Source: Cyrtodaria siliqua (lineage: Eukaryota > Mollusca > Bivalvia > Adapedonta > Hiatellidae). From it: DNA of 64,000 nucleotides. The stretch spans positions 53,919-117,918 of the forward strand of contig JAWPHD010008221.1 in NCBI GenBank assembly GCA_037043455.1. Direction: 5' to 3'. Position numbers and translations under genes: made by a program. Under the pieces are notes generated by a model. It was not told where the DNA came from. It made no database searches and worked only from the letters and a program-made list of their open reading frames with translations. This document shows positions 23,301-33,995 of this stretch, piece by piece (the stretch's first letter is position 1; each line of letters starts with the position of its first letter).

Positions 23301-26300
23301 GAGTATTTGGAGAAACTAAAAACATATAATTATACAACTAAATGTTACATTTATTTATAAACAGAAGTAAAAGAGCTTAAAGAAGTTATTAAGGAAATAG
23401 TGAAAGACCGACAAAGCAACCCACCCAAGCACGGGGAGGTTCTTTTCGTGGATCGTTTGATAGACTACTGTAATACAGATTCTTACCTTTTCGACGAAAC
23501 AATGCAGTTCATAGCGGCCGGCTTACATACGTCTTCCGCAAGTAAGTTAATGTACACTTACCGTGCCTTATAATGTACACTTACCGTTCCTTATATTGTA
23601 CACTTACCATACCGTATACTGTACACGTACCTGGCCTTATACTATACACTTACCTTGCCTTATAATGTACACTTACCGTGCATTATACTGTGCACTTACC
23701 TGACCTTATACTGTACACTTACCGTGTCTTATACTGTATACTTACCGTGCCTTATAATGTACACTTACCGTGCCTTACACTGTACACTTACTGTGCCTTA
23801 TACTGTACACTTACCTTGCCTTATACTCTACACTTAACGTGCCTTATACTGTACACTTACCATGCCTTATACTGTACACTTACCGTTCCTTATACTGTAC
23901 ACTTACCGTGCCTTATACTCTACCCTTGCCCTGCCTTATACTGTACACTTACCATGGCTTATACTGTACACTTACCGTGCCTGATAATGTTCTGTTCCTT
24001 CTTTGAATTTGGACAAGTCCATTTACTGGGTACTTTGGAGAAATTACTGACTCATATGAAGCGAGCAGTGTATGTGGCTTTTAAGAAGAAACTTGCGTAA
24101 GCTGGAGCTAGGTGTCGTTACAAATGTTGCATGTTTACATTACATTGCATAAACATACAACCCAGTATGCTACTCTTTTCGGATGGTGTTCTTTGCTTCC
24201 AAAGATTTTTCTGTATTTATTATCATAATACCACTGAAATAGCTGACGAATAAACAAATTAATGCACACTGTCAAGTAGTAAATTTCGTAGACAATCGAC
24301 TATACAAGCTACATTGTCGTTGTATTATTATATTCTTTATATTGTGATTGCGTGTTCATTTTGATCGAAATCATCAACAAATTACAATAGATATACGATA
24401 TTATTAGCTCACCTGAGCCGAAGGCTCACAGGTGAGATATTGGGATCACTCTTCGTCCGTCATCCGTCCATCGTCGTCGTCCGACGTCGTTAACTTTTAC
24501 CTCGTTAAGGCGATAGGGCCTTCATTTTAAAAGATTGTTAATATCAATAAGATCCGATAAGATAAGATCCGCCAGATCAAAACAGTAACAGCGGAGTTAT
24601 GGCCCAAAGATTTAATTAAACATCCTATATTTTGCCTCGTTAAGACGATAGGGCTTTACCAAACTTTATCAGATTATTAATATTAATAAAAGCTCGGAAA
24701 AAACTAGAAAACCAACCGGATCAAACCAGTAACAACGGAGTTATGGCCCTTGATTTAGTTAAAATGCTATATTTTGCATTGTTAAGACGATAGGGACTTC
24801 AGTGTTCATCCGATCGTTATCAAACTGTACCAGGTTGTTAATATTAAAGACAGCTTAGGTAAATTCGAAAACCAGCCAGATCAAACTAGTAACAGCGGAG
24901 TTATGGCCCTTGGTTTAGTTAAAAATGCTATATTTTGCCTCGTTTTAAGAAGATAGGGCCTTCATTTTTCATCCGATCTTTACCACACTTTAAAACCTTG
25001 TTAATATTAATTAAAGCTCGAGCAAGTTTGAGAATCAGCTAGATCGGAACAGTAACAGAGGAGTTATGGCCCTTGATTTAGTTAAAAATGCTATATTTTG
25101 CCTCGTTAAGACGATAGGGCAATGTTTTTCATCTGAACAGTACCAAACTTGACCAGATTGTTAATATCAATGAAAGATAACACCAAACTTTAACAGGTTG
25201 TTAAAATTAATTAAAGCTCGGATAAGTTCGAAAACCAGCCAGATTGGACCATTAACACTGGAGTTATGGCCCTTGATTTTCTGAAATATGCTATATTTTG
25301 GCCTCATTAAGACAAAAGGGCCTTCCTGAACCCCTGGCTGGATTTCAACGAAATTTGACAGGTATGATCAATATGAAGCGTAGTTGTGCATATCATCAAC
25401 ATATTCCGGTTGAATTATTTTTGGCAGAGTTATGTCCCCTTATACATAAACTTTATCTTTAACCCTATAGCGTCCACATGCCCTCTTGGGCCTCTTGTTG
25501 AGATTAAATCTCATTCATAAAAGAAAGAAAGTTGGACAAATTAAAAAATACCCATGCCAGACTAGACACACCAGACGTATTGCCCATGATTACCAGGTGA
25601 GCGATCTAGGCCCTCTTGTTTATAACATTATTGGTTAGATTTACAGAATAAAACAACTTTAATACACATGTACGCGTCCACCATGTAATGCGAGCTATTA
25701 TCTGAACAATATAAAGGTGATGTATTTTCATATTTAAGCACAAACATGGTGTTTGTATTATTTGGCTGTAAATGAAGACATTCAGGACAGAGTTCATACC
25801 GAATTGATGGATGTTATTGGTGATGATGTTATGACTTTTTCGAACATTGGTCAACTCACGTAAGATATACAATTACATGTTTCTTTCGGCATTATATCAA
25901 TACAATTTTACCATAAATCAAGAAAAAACAACAACTGTAAACACGAATTAATTATATATATATAGAAACATATGATAGGCTAGTTGCCAAGGTAACAGAG
26001 ATAAATATGCAACGCTGAACTCAATAAAAAGTTATGCAAAATAAATGATGACAACATGTCACATGTATCTTTATTTGTGCTTTGCTTAATTAAGCAATGT
26101 CATGCGTACAATAAATGAATGCTTAATCTGTAGTAAATTGCTGCACAGTATATATAAAGCTAACATATGGTGTAATTAGATTACGCACATCACTATAATT
26201 GTATTATTATAATAAGTGTAACTAAACATTGTTTATAGATAAATAGAACTAATATTATTCCCTGTTATTTTAAAGATTGAACTTTTCACTTATTTACATT

Positions 26301-27978
26301 TCGGCTTAACAGTAGTTTATTAAACATTTTGAAAAAGATACCTCTGATGTGAAACATGCATACTTTATATAGATACCTTCTCAAGCGCCATATTCCGGCT
26401 TTTATATGGCAGTTGGGGGTTTAATTAAGCAATGTCGTGCGTACACATGGTGTAATTAGATTACGCACATCACTATAATTATATTAAGGGTAACTAAACA
26501 TTGTTTATAGATATACTGAACTAATATTATTCCCTGTAATTTTTTAGATTGAACTTTTCACTTATTTACATTTTGGCTGAACGAAACAGAATTAAAACTT
26601 TGTGATTAATGATTGTGTATACTGCATTGCCAGGTATTTGCGACAGGTACTGAATGAAACACTACGCTATAGCCTGATTGAGCCTTATGCAATGCGATTC
26701 CACGACAGCAGGACAGAACTTGGTGGATATGTACTCCCACCTGGTGTAATGTATACTATATTATAGTACATCATGTCTATATTAATCAAATACCAGAAAC
26801 TAGCCTCAATATCAGCTGTTTGTGCGGCCCTCGAGAAGCAGTATAAATCGCATACGAGAAAGATATGCTATTAATCTTTTGTACCATAGCCATTTAGTAC
26901 CGGTAATTGACAATATGATTGAAAGGTTGTAATCATTACAACTACGCGCGTGTAAAATTGAGTAGACCATGGTATAACTGCCAAATCTGTCATTTATAGC
27001 ACGGCTGAAATATACTGGCAGTTATATCATGGTTTAGGTTCAGACCTTCAGGCTTATGAAAATTGCATCATCAGCAAAAACAACAGAAAACCAGTAAAGC
27101 TTTGGTACAAAATGCAGATAGCGGCAGTTATAGCACGGTTTAGGTTCAGAACTTTAGGTTTATGAATATTATATCATAAGCAAGAACAAAGGAAAATCAT
27201 TAAAGCTATGGTTCAAAATGCAGATACGGAATGTACTAGCTATTCCTCGTATGGGAGTGTGTTCATTTACTTTACTGTTCCATAAAGCATGTGATGGATG
27301 TATAAAGGCTAGCTGTGAGGTAAACTGGGTACTCTGCGTATTTAAACATCATGTATCTGTATTGTTTTCGTTCTCGTTTACAGACCGCCGTTATTCAAGC
27401 AATCGGTGTTACAAACATGGATGAAAATATCTGGCCAGATCCAAATAAGTAAGATATATTATAGCTCAAAACGACTTCCTTGTACTCGCAATATGATCTT
27501 TTTTTTCATAGGTGTTGCATAGCTCATTGTATTCGCGTTCAACAGTCCACGTTAATATAATACTTAACATCGCTGTAGTAATTCAGGTTTAAATCACAAT
27601 ATATGTTTAGCCCATCACATTTCTTATTAGATAAGGAAATACATAGCTAATAACTACAGTAAACAAAACATATAGTATAAGCTCGGCTAATGTAGCACAA
27701 TTCACACTTATTAACAGTTCAATTTTATATATAGGTTCGATCCAGATAGATTCAGTCCTGCAAATAGAAAGGGCAGACCCAATCTGGCGTTCGTTCCATT
27801 TGGCTTCGCTGGAGGGCGTCATTGCCCAGGAAGTTTCTTTCTCACGGAAGCATCTGTGCTTATGGCAACGCTGCTAAAAACATACAAGGTCGAAATGGTA
27901 GAAGGTCAAGACATTCGTCCGTTTTATGGACTTGTTACCTATCCTAGTGATGTTTGGCTCAAACTGTCAAAGCGATAA
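17309..27978 (+). CDS. CYP20A1-like: Cytochrome P450, CYP20-like (N-terminus not found)
   Basis: Eight exons with matching phases: 17,309-17,454; 20,743-20,904; 22,091-22,160; 23,365-23,541; 25,739-25,859; 26,634-26,745; 27,384-27,448; 27,735-27,978 (TAA). About 365 residues, against roughly 460 for vertebrate CYP20A1, so about 95 N-terminal residues are missing. Seen in order: RRRKHYGGSFSHSALKSYF (B-C region), GYMVTYALKSVIFALFG (E helix), AAGLHTSS (I helix), NETLR (ExxR, K helix), FDPDRF, and FGFAGGRHCPG with the haem-ligand Cys. Exon-by-exon similarity is to CYP20, an orphan P450 family whose substrate is unknown. P450s of this kind are membrane-anchored monooxygenases. Oddity: the usual acidic residue of the I-helix AGx(D/E)T is His here. 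A poly(A) signal AATAAA lies at 28,525-28,530. All exons are open and functional-looking. Confidence 0.9.
17530..18270 (-). mobile_element. 3' untranslated part of retroelement family R1, minus copy
   Basis: Holds (reversed) the words shared by all R1 copies: ggttgactgtcgtccttgaa, gaggtttggtgcaccctaga, tttaaacccccagtggc and ggcggtagccctattgtc. The closest match is 28,930-29,475 (+). It continues at its 5' side into the reverse-transcriptase remnant at 18,295-18,850. Confidence 0.7.
18295..18850 (-). pseudogene. Reverse-transcriptase fragment of R1 retroelement, minus copy
   Basis: On the minus strand the frame near 18,850-18,700 gives DMRDDFKFDIVNYP and then AYGVYDCVSTYSFF, a worn copy of the C-terminal RT segment that in the plus copy reads CGVYIPQLIRFARTCS. 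The remainder (to 18,295) is an inverted match to 19,755-19,985. Stops and shifts break it. The clade is not assigned. It lies inside the first visible intron of the P450. Confidence 0.6.
18855..19050 (-). repeat. Second, truncated R1 3' end
   Basis: Repeats the reversed words aaagcagcattcaaggacga and ggtttaaaccaggttctagg of the 17,530-18,270 copy, directly upstream (on the minus strand) of the RT fragment, so two R1 pieces are joined head to tail. Confidence 0.6.
19470..20262 (+). pseudogene. Reverse-transcriptase fragment plus 3' end of R1, plus copy
   Basis: The frame at about 19,480-19,990 reads CGVYIPQLIRFARTCS, NNRNVCIIKRLLEQGYHYLK, FYGDAIYKLRKILGYDHF and QRTACL. This is the C-terminal part of a retroelement protein common in marine invertebrates, broken by several stops. 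From 20,030 it passes into the R1 3' region (gaaaccgggttaaac, ccctattgtcagtcc). With 18,295-18,760 it forms an inverted repeat with arms of about 450 bp. Confidence 0.65.
21400..22075. repeat. Minisatellite in P450 intron, units of about 30-50 bp
   Basis: Loose tandem copies of gtcatacacattatctctac with acatgttaagat, about 15 in number, ending some 15 bases before the exon at 22,091. Units vary in length. Confidence 0.8.
22668..23022. repeat. 27-bp minisatellite in P450 intron
   Basis: About 13 copies of a 27-base unit attaccattaggcgggatag + tggagtt. Because 27 is a multiple of three, frames stay open on both strands, giving nine-residue repeats such as VITPLSRLM and GVITVRRDS. No start context or splice sites point to real translation. 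Confidence 0.9.
23550..23995. repeat. 23-bp minisatellite abutting a P450 splice donor
   Basis: About 19-20 copies of tgtacacttaccgtgcctta + tac, starting some ten bases after the donor of the exon ending at 23,541. Each unit contains cacttaccg, the reverse complement of a good 5' splice site (cggtaagtg). The open frames in it (60-140 codons) are repeat artefacts. Confidence 0.9.
24412..25619 (+). mobile_element. Mollusc-type element with 5' hairpin and CCTCTTGTT end
   Basis: Starts ctcacctgagcc-gaa-ggctcacaggtgag, a strong terminal hairpin, followed by tcttcgtccgtcatccgtcc. The inside has about six units of 140-165 bp around ggagttatggcccttgattt and cctcgttaagacgatagggc. One end motif occurs at 25,467-25,496 (gcgtccacatgccctcttgg), and a further caggtgagcgatctaggccctcttgtt at 25,592-25,619 appears to be the true end. 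It is non-coding and lies in the P450 intron. A Helitron-like origin is possible but unproved. Confidence 0.75.
26095..26585 (+). repeat. Direct duplication in P450 intron
   Basis: A segment with gtgtaattagattacgcaca, aacattgtttatagata and ttgaacttttcacttattta occurs at about 26,170-26,310 and again at about 26,450-26,585, ending about 50 bases before the ExxR exon. Confidence 0.8.
26995..27215 (+). repeat. Tandem duplication of about 105 bp in P450 intron
   Basis: ggcagttatatcatggttta .. caaaatgcagata is followed directly by ggcagttatagcacggttta .. caaaatgcagata. The copies have moderate divergence. Confidence 0.8.
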
Positions 27979-28929
27979 CAGTCTATATATGCCCAGGTTG
28001 TTTAGGAAGTACAGTGTGTGTACATGAAAATCATCTAAACAAAAACCCTGCACCACAGCTGAGTTATTACCGTTATATTTCGACTTCATTGGTAGTGTAC
28101 CTTAAACTCGTTATGACAATGCGTATGATTTAATCGAGAAATCAGTGTAAGATGATAGTATTGCAATAATGTTGATTTGCTATTTAAAATGGTAATATGA
28201 TTTGGTACAGATTGTATGGTAACACGATCTGGTACAGATTGTACTCGACCATTTTCACACCATGGTATGTGTCCGGAATATTGACTGAATGGAGTGTGGT
28301 CTACACGAGGTGTTCAACTTAAAACGCAACACTTTTGTGTAAGATGTTATTTTTCATCGGAAGTGATTATCAAAAAAAATGCGTGATTTAATTATGCGAA
28401 ACTCTCGTTTAAAACTATTCTCCAATTTCACGCGGTTCGCTGTAAATTGCATATTGATTTTTTTCCAATTGTAAACCTATAAGTTTCTAGTGCCGTAGAG
28501 TTTTACCTTAAACCAAATAATTCCAATAAATGCCTGTCATGCTTGCTTACATTGTAAAACTGTGTTTGCAAATGTGATCGTATGTTTTATTTTAAGACAA
28601 ACATATAAATGTTGAATTAAAAGTTCGAATTTATCGCAATATTAAGAAATTAAAAAAATGATAGAACAGTTTGCTCGTGTGTTAACGATGATTTTATAAA
28701 TTAAACAAAATTAGCATTTTATTCATATTTTGTAAGACAAAAAATGAATAGTCAATTTTGTTATATTATCACATACCATATAAAGATTTTAGGTAATTAT
28801 TTATATTTGTGTCATTATTTGCAAATGTGTGTGTCTTGCCCCTAAATCTTAAGTTATATAATTGTTCTTTCTTTTCTTATAAGAAAGCAATGAAACTCAT
28901 TTTTTTATAGAGGAGGAAATCATAAGAAA

Positions 28930-29475
28930 GCCTGCAGCTGATGTTTCGAACTAAAAGTTTTCATGAACTTATTAATTGTTAAAGTCGACTTTCATGTTTG
29001 TCCATGATCTTTCTTGTCGTGCCCTTAATGGTTTATTCTCTTACTGCTCTGGCTTCTGCAAAGTCATTGAGTACCTTCATTGTGGCTTTCTAGGCTATTG
29101 TTTTTTTGTATTATATTTACACGAGCATATTTGTGTTTTACTTATATTGCCTATTGATGCTGCCTTGTTGGTTAGAGATTAGATCATGGCGGGGATTTCT
29201 TTATTTACACTGTCCTGTTTTAATGGGATGACAGTAGGGTAAGTGTGAGGTTTGGTGCACCCTAGAACCGGTTTAAACCCCCAGTGGCCTACTTTGCCAC
29301 TGACCGTTCCAAGGCGGTAGCCCTATTGTCAACCCTTTTGTGTTTGTGATGTCGTTTGCATTTTTTATTACTTTTGTCTTTTCGTTTGTCTGTTTGCGTG
29401 TTTGTTTTTGTGTTTTGTGGTTGACTGTCGTCCTTGAATGCTGCTTTCCCTGTCCGATATTTTTATCCTTTTTTC
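28930..29475 (+). mobile_element. R1 retroelement 3' end
   Basis: Plus-strand counterpart of 17,530-18,130: tgatgctgccttgttggtta, ttatttacactgtcctgtt, gaggtttggtgcaccctaga, then gtgtttgtgatgtcgtttgc and a final tgtccgatatttttat. No coding remains. It lies about 1 kb after the P450 stop. Confidence 0.7.
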
Positions 29476-29604
29476 ATGTAAATTTTCGTTGAAATATTGA
29501 AACCGACAAATAGCGAAAAAATACGTTAAGAAATGGACAGATCATACTACCATAACCTTAAATGACAATTTACAAGCATTTTTGTTAAATTGTATCATTT
29601 ACGT

Positions 29605-29995
29605 AACTGTAGTTACGCGTAACCTAAGCCCATGTTACGCGTAACTTACGCCTATGTTACGCGTAACACAAGAACATGATTTCATTGATTGGTTATGATA
29701 TGCGTAACATAATTTGATTACGCATAACATCTTAAGCGTTATGCCCCTGATGGCTAACCATATACGCGTAACTTAACTTTGGTCATGCAAAACGTAGGAT
29801 ATTTTGACCCTGGCAGCCAGCACGGCATCATTTACGCTACATTAACTGTAGTTACGCGTAAACGAAGCACATGTAACGCGTAACTTAAGACTATGTTATG
29901 CATAACATAAAAACATAATTTAATTGGTTAGTTACGTTACGCGTAACATAATTTGGATACACGTAACATCTTAAGCGTTAAGACCCTGATGGCTA
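29605..29995. repeat. Two duplicated arrays of the palindrome GTTACGCGTAAC
   Basis: The 12-bp palindrome occurs at 29,612, 29,634 and 29,656, exactly 22 bases apart. A second, more mutated set starts at 29,851, 29,873 and 29,895 with the same 22-base step. The surrounding text (taatttg..cttaagcgtta..ccctgatggctaac) is repeated too, so a block of about 240 bp was duplicated. Confidence 0.85.
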
Positions 29996-30119
29996 ACGAT
30001 CATTCAACGTTGTCCAATCACACACACTATGAGACCATACAGTTTCGTGGAATCGGAAGTCCATTTACTGTACAGTGGACATCAGGTAGTTCGTTCCCAA
30101 AGAAAAGAGCCGCGGAGGT
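29992..30119 (+). other. Possible orphan exon
   Basis: An open frame ending in a good donor (gcggag|gtatgt at 30,120) reads ..HYETIQFRGIGSPFTVQWTS then GSSFPKKRAAE. Composition is protein-like and differs from the satellite before it, but no acceptor, partner exon or family was recognised. Confidence 0.25.
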
Positions 30120-30544
30120 ATGTTTTATTTATTATTGTATTCAGATTAAATAAGAAACATTTCATACAACACTGATAGCGGATTGTGTTTGACACATCAA
30201 CGTGCAATTTTGAATCTGGAGTGTGTTTAAAACAAATAAGACCCGTCTTTAGTAAAATCACTTCAGCGGATCTCAGTTTTATCGATAATTGTTAAAATAC
30301 TTGCATTTCTTATGAAATTTAACAATTTGAATACAAAAACCTTAATCTTACCAGTTTAGGGATTTGTCCACCTAACGATCATGTGTTACACTTGTTTTGT
30401 TCTATATGTATGCATGTTAAATAAGTTTAAAGACCACCCCTGTACAAATACGTACTGTACAGTTAGTCATCTAAACAACTGTGTGTTGTCTGTACGGTTA
30501 TTTCCCGATTTTTGTGATTGTCATTTAACAAGTCTAACTTCAAT

Positions 30545-30665
30545 AAAAGAGTATGAGAGTGGACCTTTGGAAACGGCCGAACACGACATATACGACATAT
30601 TGCAGTCTCGGTTTGATTGATACTGTTCATGAACGGTAGTGAAAAATGCTAACTACCGCTCACGC
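30545..30665 (+). repeat. Short dispersed segment shared with 13.85, 18.2 and 19.2 kb
   Basis: ggaaacggccgaacacgaca and cagtctcggtttgattgata, then a small inverted repeat (gaacggtagt..actaccgctc). Relatives, some reversed, lie at 13,830-13,920, 18,160-18,260 and 19,225-19,265. The segment is probably part of R1. Confidence 0.5.
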
Positions 30666-31140
30666 CTCATAATAAAGAACTATATGTAGTCTGATTTCAT
30701 TAACAAGTGATGGCTTTATCTAAAGGTTTGCAGATAATAAAGGGTTTGCGTGCGTGAATGTAGCAACATTCGCTACCACGTTAACAGTAAGTTTAATTTC
30801 TAATAGTTCTAGTAGATACATTTTCCGTGACGTGAGTTGCAAAAATGAGATATAGGGTCCTCTAGAAACCACAGCGTCAGAGCACAATGGCATCGTAGGT
30901 CCACACTGTACTGCAAACGATTCGTAGTCCAATAATTCGATAAACTACGTTTATGTTTTATTTGGATTTAGCAATAAAATTAAAATCGATCTACTGTGTG
31001 AACTGTATTGTTTTACAAATGTTTTTGTTTTTTATTTGTTTGTTCTTTTTAAGAAACAATATATAAGCAATATTTCTTTGTGGAAATTCCTTGTCCGTAA
31101 CTAGTGTATTACACTTGTATTTCTCAGTTTCGTCTACCGT

Positions 31141-31462
31141 TTTAAGGTTATGTAACACTTTAGGCAAAATAGTACATATTCTTTATCATCACTTTCAGTA
31201 ATAGACAAATTAAACATATTGACAAATAAATCGTTATGATCCTCTTCTTCAAAATCAACATCGTCATCAACAGTGTTATTAACTGTAGCGCCATACAAGT
31301 TTGCTTCATCCCATTGAATATTAGTGTTGTCGTTGTCGACATCTTGGCATAAGGTTGTATTAATTGGTGTCGATGTTGTAAACCGAACTATTGTAGAAGG
31401 TGGGTTGTAAACAGGAGACTCAGTCTCAACAGAAGATTCAGTTTCTAATTTAGAACTTCATA
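31141..31462 (-). pseudogene. Acidic viral-like open frame, broken at its 5' side
   Basis: On the minus strand a frame from about 31,462 to the stop at 31,141 reads KLETESSVETESPVYNPPST, then INTTLCQDVDNDNTNIQWDE, then an acidic stretch with VDDDVDFEEEDHND. Asp/Glu/Asn-rich AT codon use resembles the viral ORFs at 32,960-33,995 on the same strand. A stop sits just upstream, with the reading continuing in another frame (..MAHLSTVIKCEKQYEVLN), so it is shifted. No function is recognised. It is probably another gene of the same endogenous element. Confidence 0.4.
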
Positions 31463-31613
31463 TTGTTTCTCGCACTTTATCACAGTAGATAAATGCGCCA
31501 TCACTTCTGACGATCTAAGGTGAAACTGTAAAATGTTTGGACTGCGATATTGCCTGTTTTGGTTTGACCGAAAGATACACTAGCTTTTTTATTTTCAACT
31601 CATTCTTAGGATG

Positions 31614-32955
31614 TGGTATGGTTCGACATATCACCCGCAGTTATATATACCTACATATGCATTCATATTCCTCCATATGTAATATAACATGTGGTTCGAT
31701 ATCTCATTCGGATTTATATACAGCTTTATATGCGGTTATAGTCCTCAGTATGTAAATAACATACAACACAGTCATCAGTATGTAAATAACATACAACGTA
31801 TGGTTCGGTATCTCACTTTCAGTCGTACACAGCTACATATGCATATATATTCCTCAATTTGTTAATACCATGCAACATGTGGCTTGACCCTTTTGTGTTT
31901 GTGATGTCGTTTGCATTTATTATTGCTTTTGCCTTCTTGTTTGTCTGTTTGCGTGTTTGTTTCTGTGTTTTGTGGTTTACTGTCCTCCTTGAATGCTACT
32001 TTCCCTGTCCGATCTTTTTATATTTCTTGACATCTCACTCGCAATTGTCATGGCTATATACAGCTGCATGTGTATTGATATTCCCCAATATGTAAATAAT
32101 ATGCATCATATGGTTCGACATCTCACTCGAAGTTATATACTGCTACATATGCATTGCAATTCTTCAATATGTAAATAACATGCATCATATGGTTCGACAT
32201 CTCACTCGCAGTTGTCATGGTTATATACAGCTACATTTGTATTTATATTCCTCAATATGTAAATAATATACATCATATGGCTCGACATCTCACTCGAAGT
32301 TATATACTGTACATATGCATTGAAATTCTTCAATATGTAAATAACATGCATCATATGGCTCGACATCGCATTTCATTCGCAGTTATATACAGCTACATAT
32401 GCAGCTGTATTTCTCAATGTGTAAATAACATGCAACATATGGTTCAACATCTCACTCGCAGTTATATGCAGCTAAATATGGATTTATATTCCTCAAAATA
32501 TAAATAACATGTATCATGTGGCTACACATCTCACTCGCAGTTATATACAGCTTTGAATGCATTTATATTCCTCAATACGTAAATCACATGCAACATTTGA
32601 TTGGACATCTCACTCGCAGTTATCATGGCTATATACAGCTGCATGCGCATTTATATTCCTCAATATGTAAATGACATGCAGCATATGGTTCGACATTTCA
32701 CTCGCAGTTATATAAAGCTACATATGCATATATATTCCTCAATATGTAAATAACATGCATCCTATGTTTCTACATCTCACTCGCAGTTACATACTGCTAA
32801 ATATTTATTGATATTCCCCAACGTGTAAATAACATGAAGCATATATATCGACATCTCATCTCACTCGCAGTTATATACAGCTACATATGCAATTGTATTC
32901 CTCAATATGTAAATAACATTCAACATATGGTTCGACATCTCACTCGGAGTTACAT
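31614..32955. repeat. Satellite of about 80-bp units
   Basis: About 15 copies of gttcgacatctcactcgcag / ttatatacagctacatatgc / atttatattcctcaatatgt / aaataacatgcaacatatg. An R1 piece (gtgtttgtgatgtcgtttgc .. gtccgatctttttat, about 31,880-32,028) has landed in it. The 3' part of the viral ORF at 32,960-33,607 runs into the array. Confidence 0.9.
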
Positions 32956-32959
32956 ACCA

Positions 32960-33607
32960 CCACATCCTCAATAATATTTTAATTCGAGTTATTTCGGTAG
33001 CAAAAGCAGTTATCATTTGTTTTGAATCATAAGCAATAGCAGTTTCTAGTTCATTGTTATCAACCATTTGTTTATTGATTTCCTTAATTCGCTCATTAAT
33101 ACTTTTAACACCAACTTGTATTTTTTCGCCTAACTTTTTATAGAGATCGCTATCTTCCGATCCATCTTCTTTCTTTTCTAACTCTTTTAAAGTATCACCT
33201 AAAAGTTTTATTTCATCTTTTAAACCGTTTTGAATTTCAATGATTTTCTCACGGTTTGCTTGTAATTTTGTTTGTATTTGATTTAGTTTATCATCAACAC
33301 CTGTCGTTAAATATTTAATCATGTCTTGAATATTTTCAATATTCTAATCACGTATGATCTTTGCTACTCTTCCTACAGTAAATTGCTTTGTTGCTACATC
33401 ATCTGATTTTTCTGGATTACCAACATTGATAATTTTATTATTATCCATGTTAAGATTACTTCTTAAAATATTTTCCTGGTTTTTATCCTTGTAAAGATAG
33501 TTAACCAGATGTTTCTGTTTTACATACTCAGACAGAACAATACCAAAATGTGTAATATTAACACTGCCAGTACTAACTTAATCGCCAAGATCGTTACAAA
33601 GTCCCAT
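32960..33607 (-). pseudogene. Endogenous viral fibre-like / coiled-coil protein, broken
   Basis: Frame from ATG at 33,605-33,607 downward, with stops at 33,578-33,580 (TAA) and 33,344-33,346 (TAG). Between them is DNNKIINVGNP..SDDVATKQF, a signature common at the stalk of phage and viral fibre proteins. Then comes a long heptad-rich region (KLNQIQTKLQANREKIIEIQ .., ..ELEKKEDGSEDS..) likely to form a coiled coil. The end is lost where the satellite begins near 32,955. It lies directly downstream of a packaging ATPase on the same strand, as in Maverick/Polinton and adintovirus-like elements. Role (inferred): trimeric virion surface or accessory protein. It cannot be made intact as it stands. 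Confidence 0.55.
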
Positions 33608-33627
33608 TATATATAATATATATTACA

Positions 33628-33995
33628 TTAAATTTCACCAGTGAAGTTTCTTTTAACCAAATTTCTAGGACGATCAAAATACAGAAAATCGTACTGCTTT
33701 TCAGTTGCATTTGTATACTGATCTTTGCTAACACCTTGTTCGTTTGAAAGTATACATAGCTCACGATTAACTGGAGTTGCGAAGAAGATGTAATTAGAGC
33801 AATTCAACCGAATGTCTTTGGGAGTTTTGTAATGAGACTGAGATAATAAAATACGCAAAAATGTCTATACCTTCCCTGGATGAAATAATTGATAATGTCG
33901 TTTTGATTACGCTCGCAAACATAATCATCAAAAAATAACTATCTTCTGATTATCCGAATCTAAAGTATCCACAGGGATATCTTCATCATTTGAAC
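33628..33995 (-). pseudogene. Viral genome-packaging ATPase (FtsK/HerA type), C-terminal piece
   Basis: Minus strand, stop at 33,628-33,630. The start of the piece holds the acidic stretch before Walker B and then Walker B itself (IVIF followed by two Asp). A run of six A near 33,930 shifts the frame there, and another shift lies near 33,850. The clean remainder reads SQSHYKTPKDIRLNCSNYIF and ends YDFLYFDRPRNLVKRNFTGE. These are hallmarks of the A32-like packaging ATPase of Maverick/Polinton and adintovirus-type elements, which drives DNA into the capsid. The Walker A piece is 11 kb away at 44,963-45,227. The piece is non-functional. Confidence 0.7.

Noticed and set aside
23550..23995. CRISPR-like regular array
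   Set aside because: Units are directly adjacent without unique spacers, in an intron of an animal gene.
23655..24100. Frames of 60-140 codons with Tyr/Leu/Pro repeats
   Set aside because: They are translations of the 23-bp minisatellite.
32217..32507. 96-codon frame
   Set aside because: Lies wholly within the 80-bp satellite.
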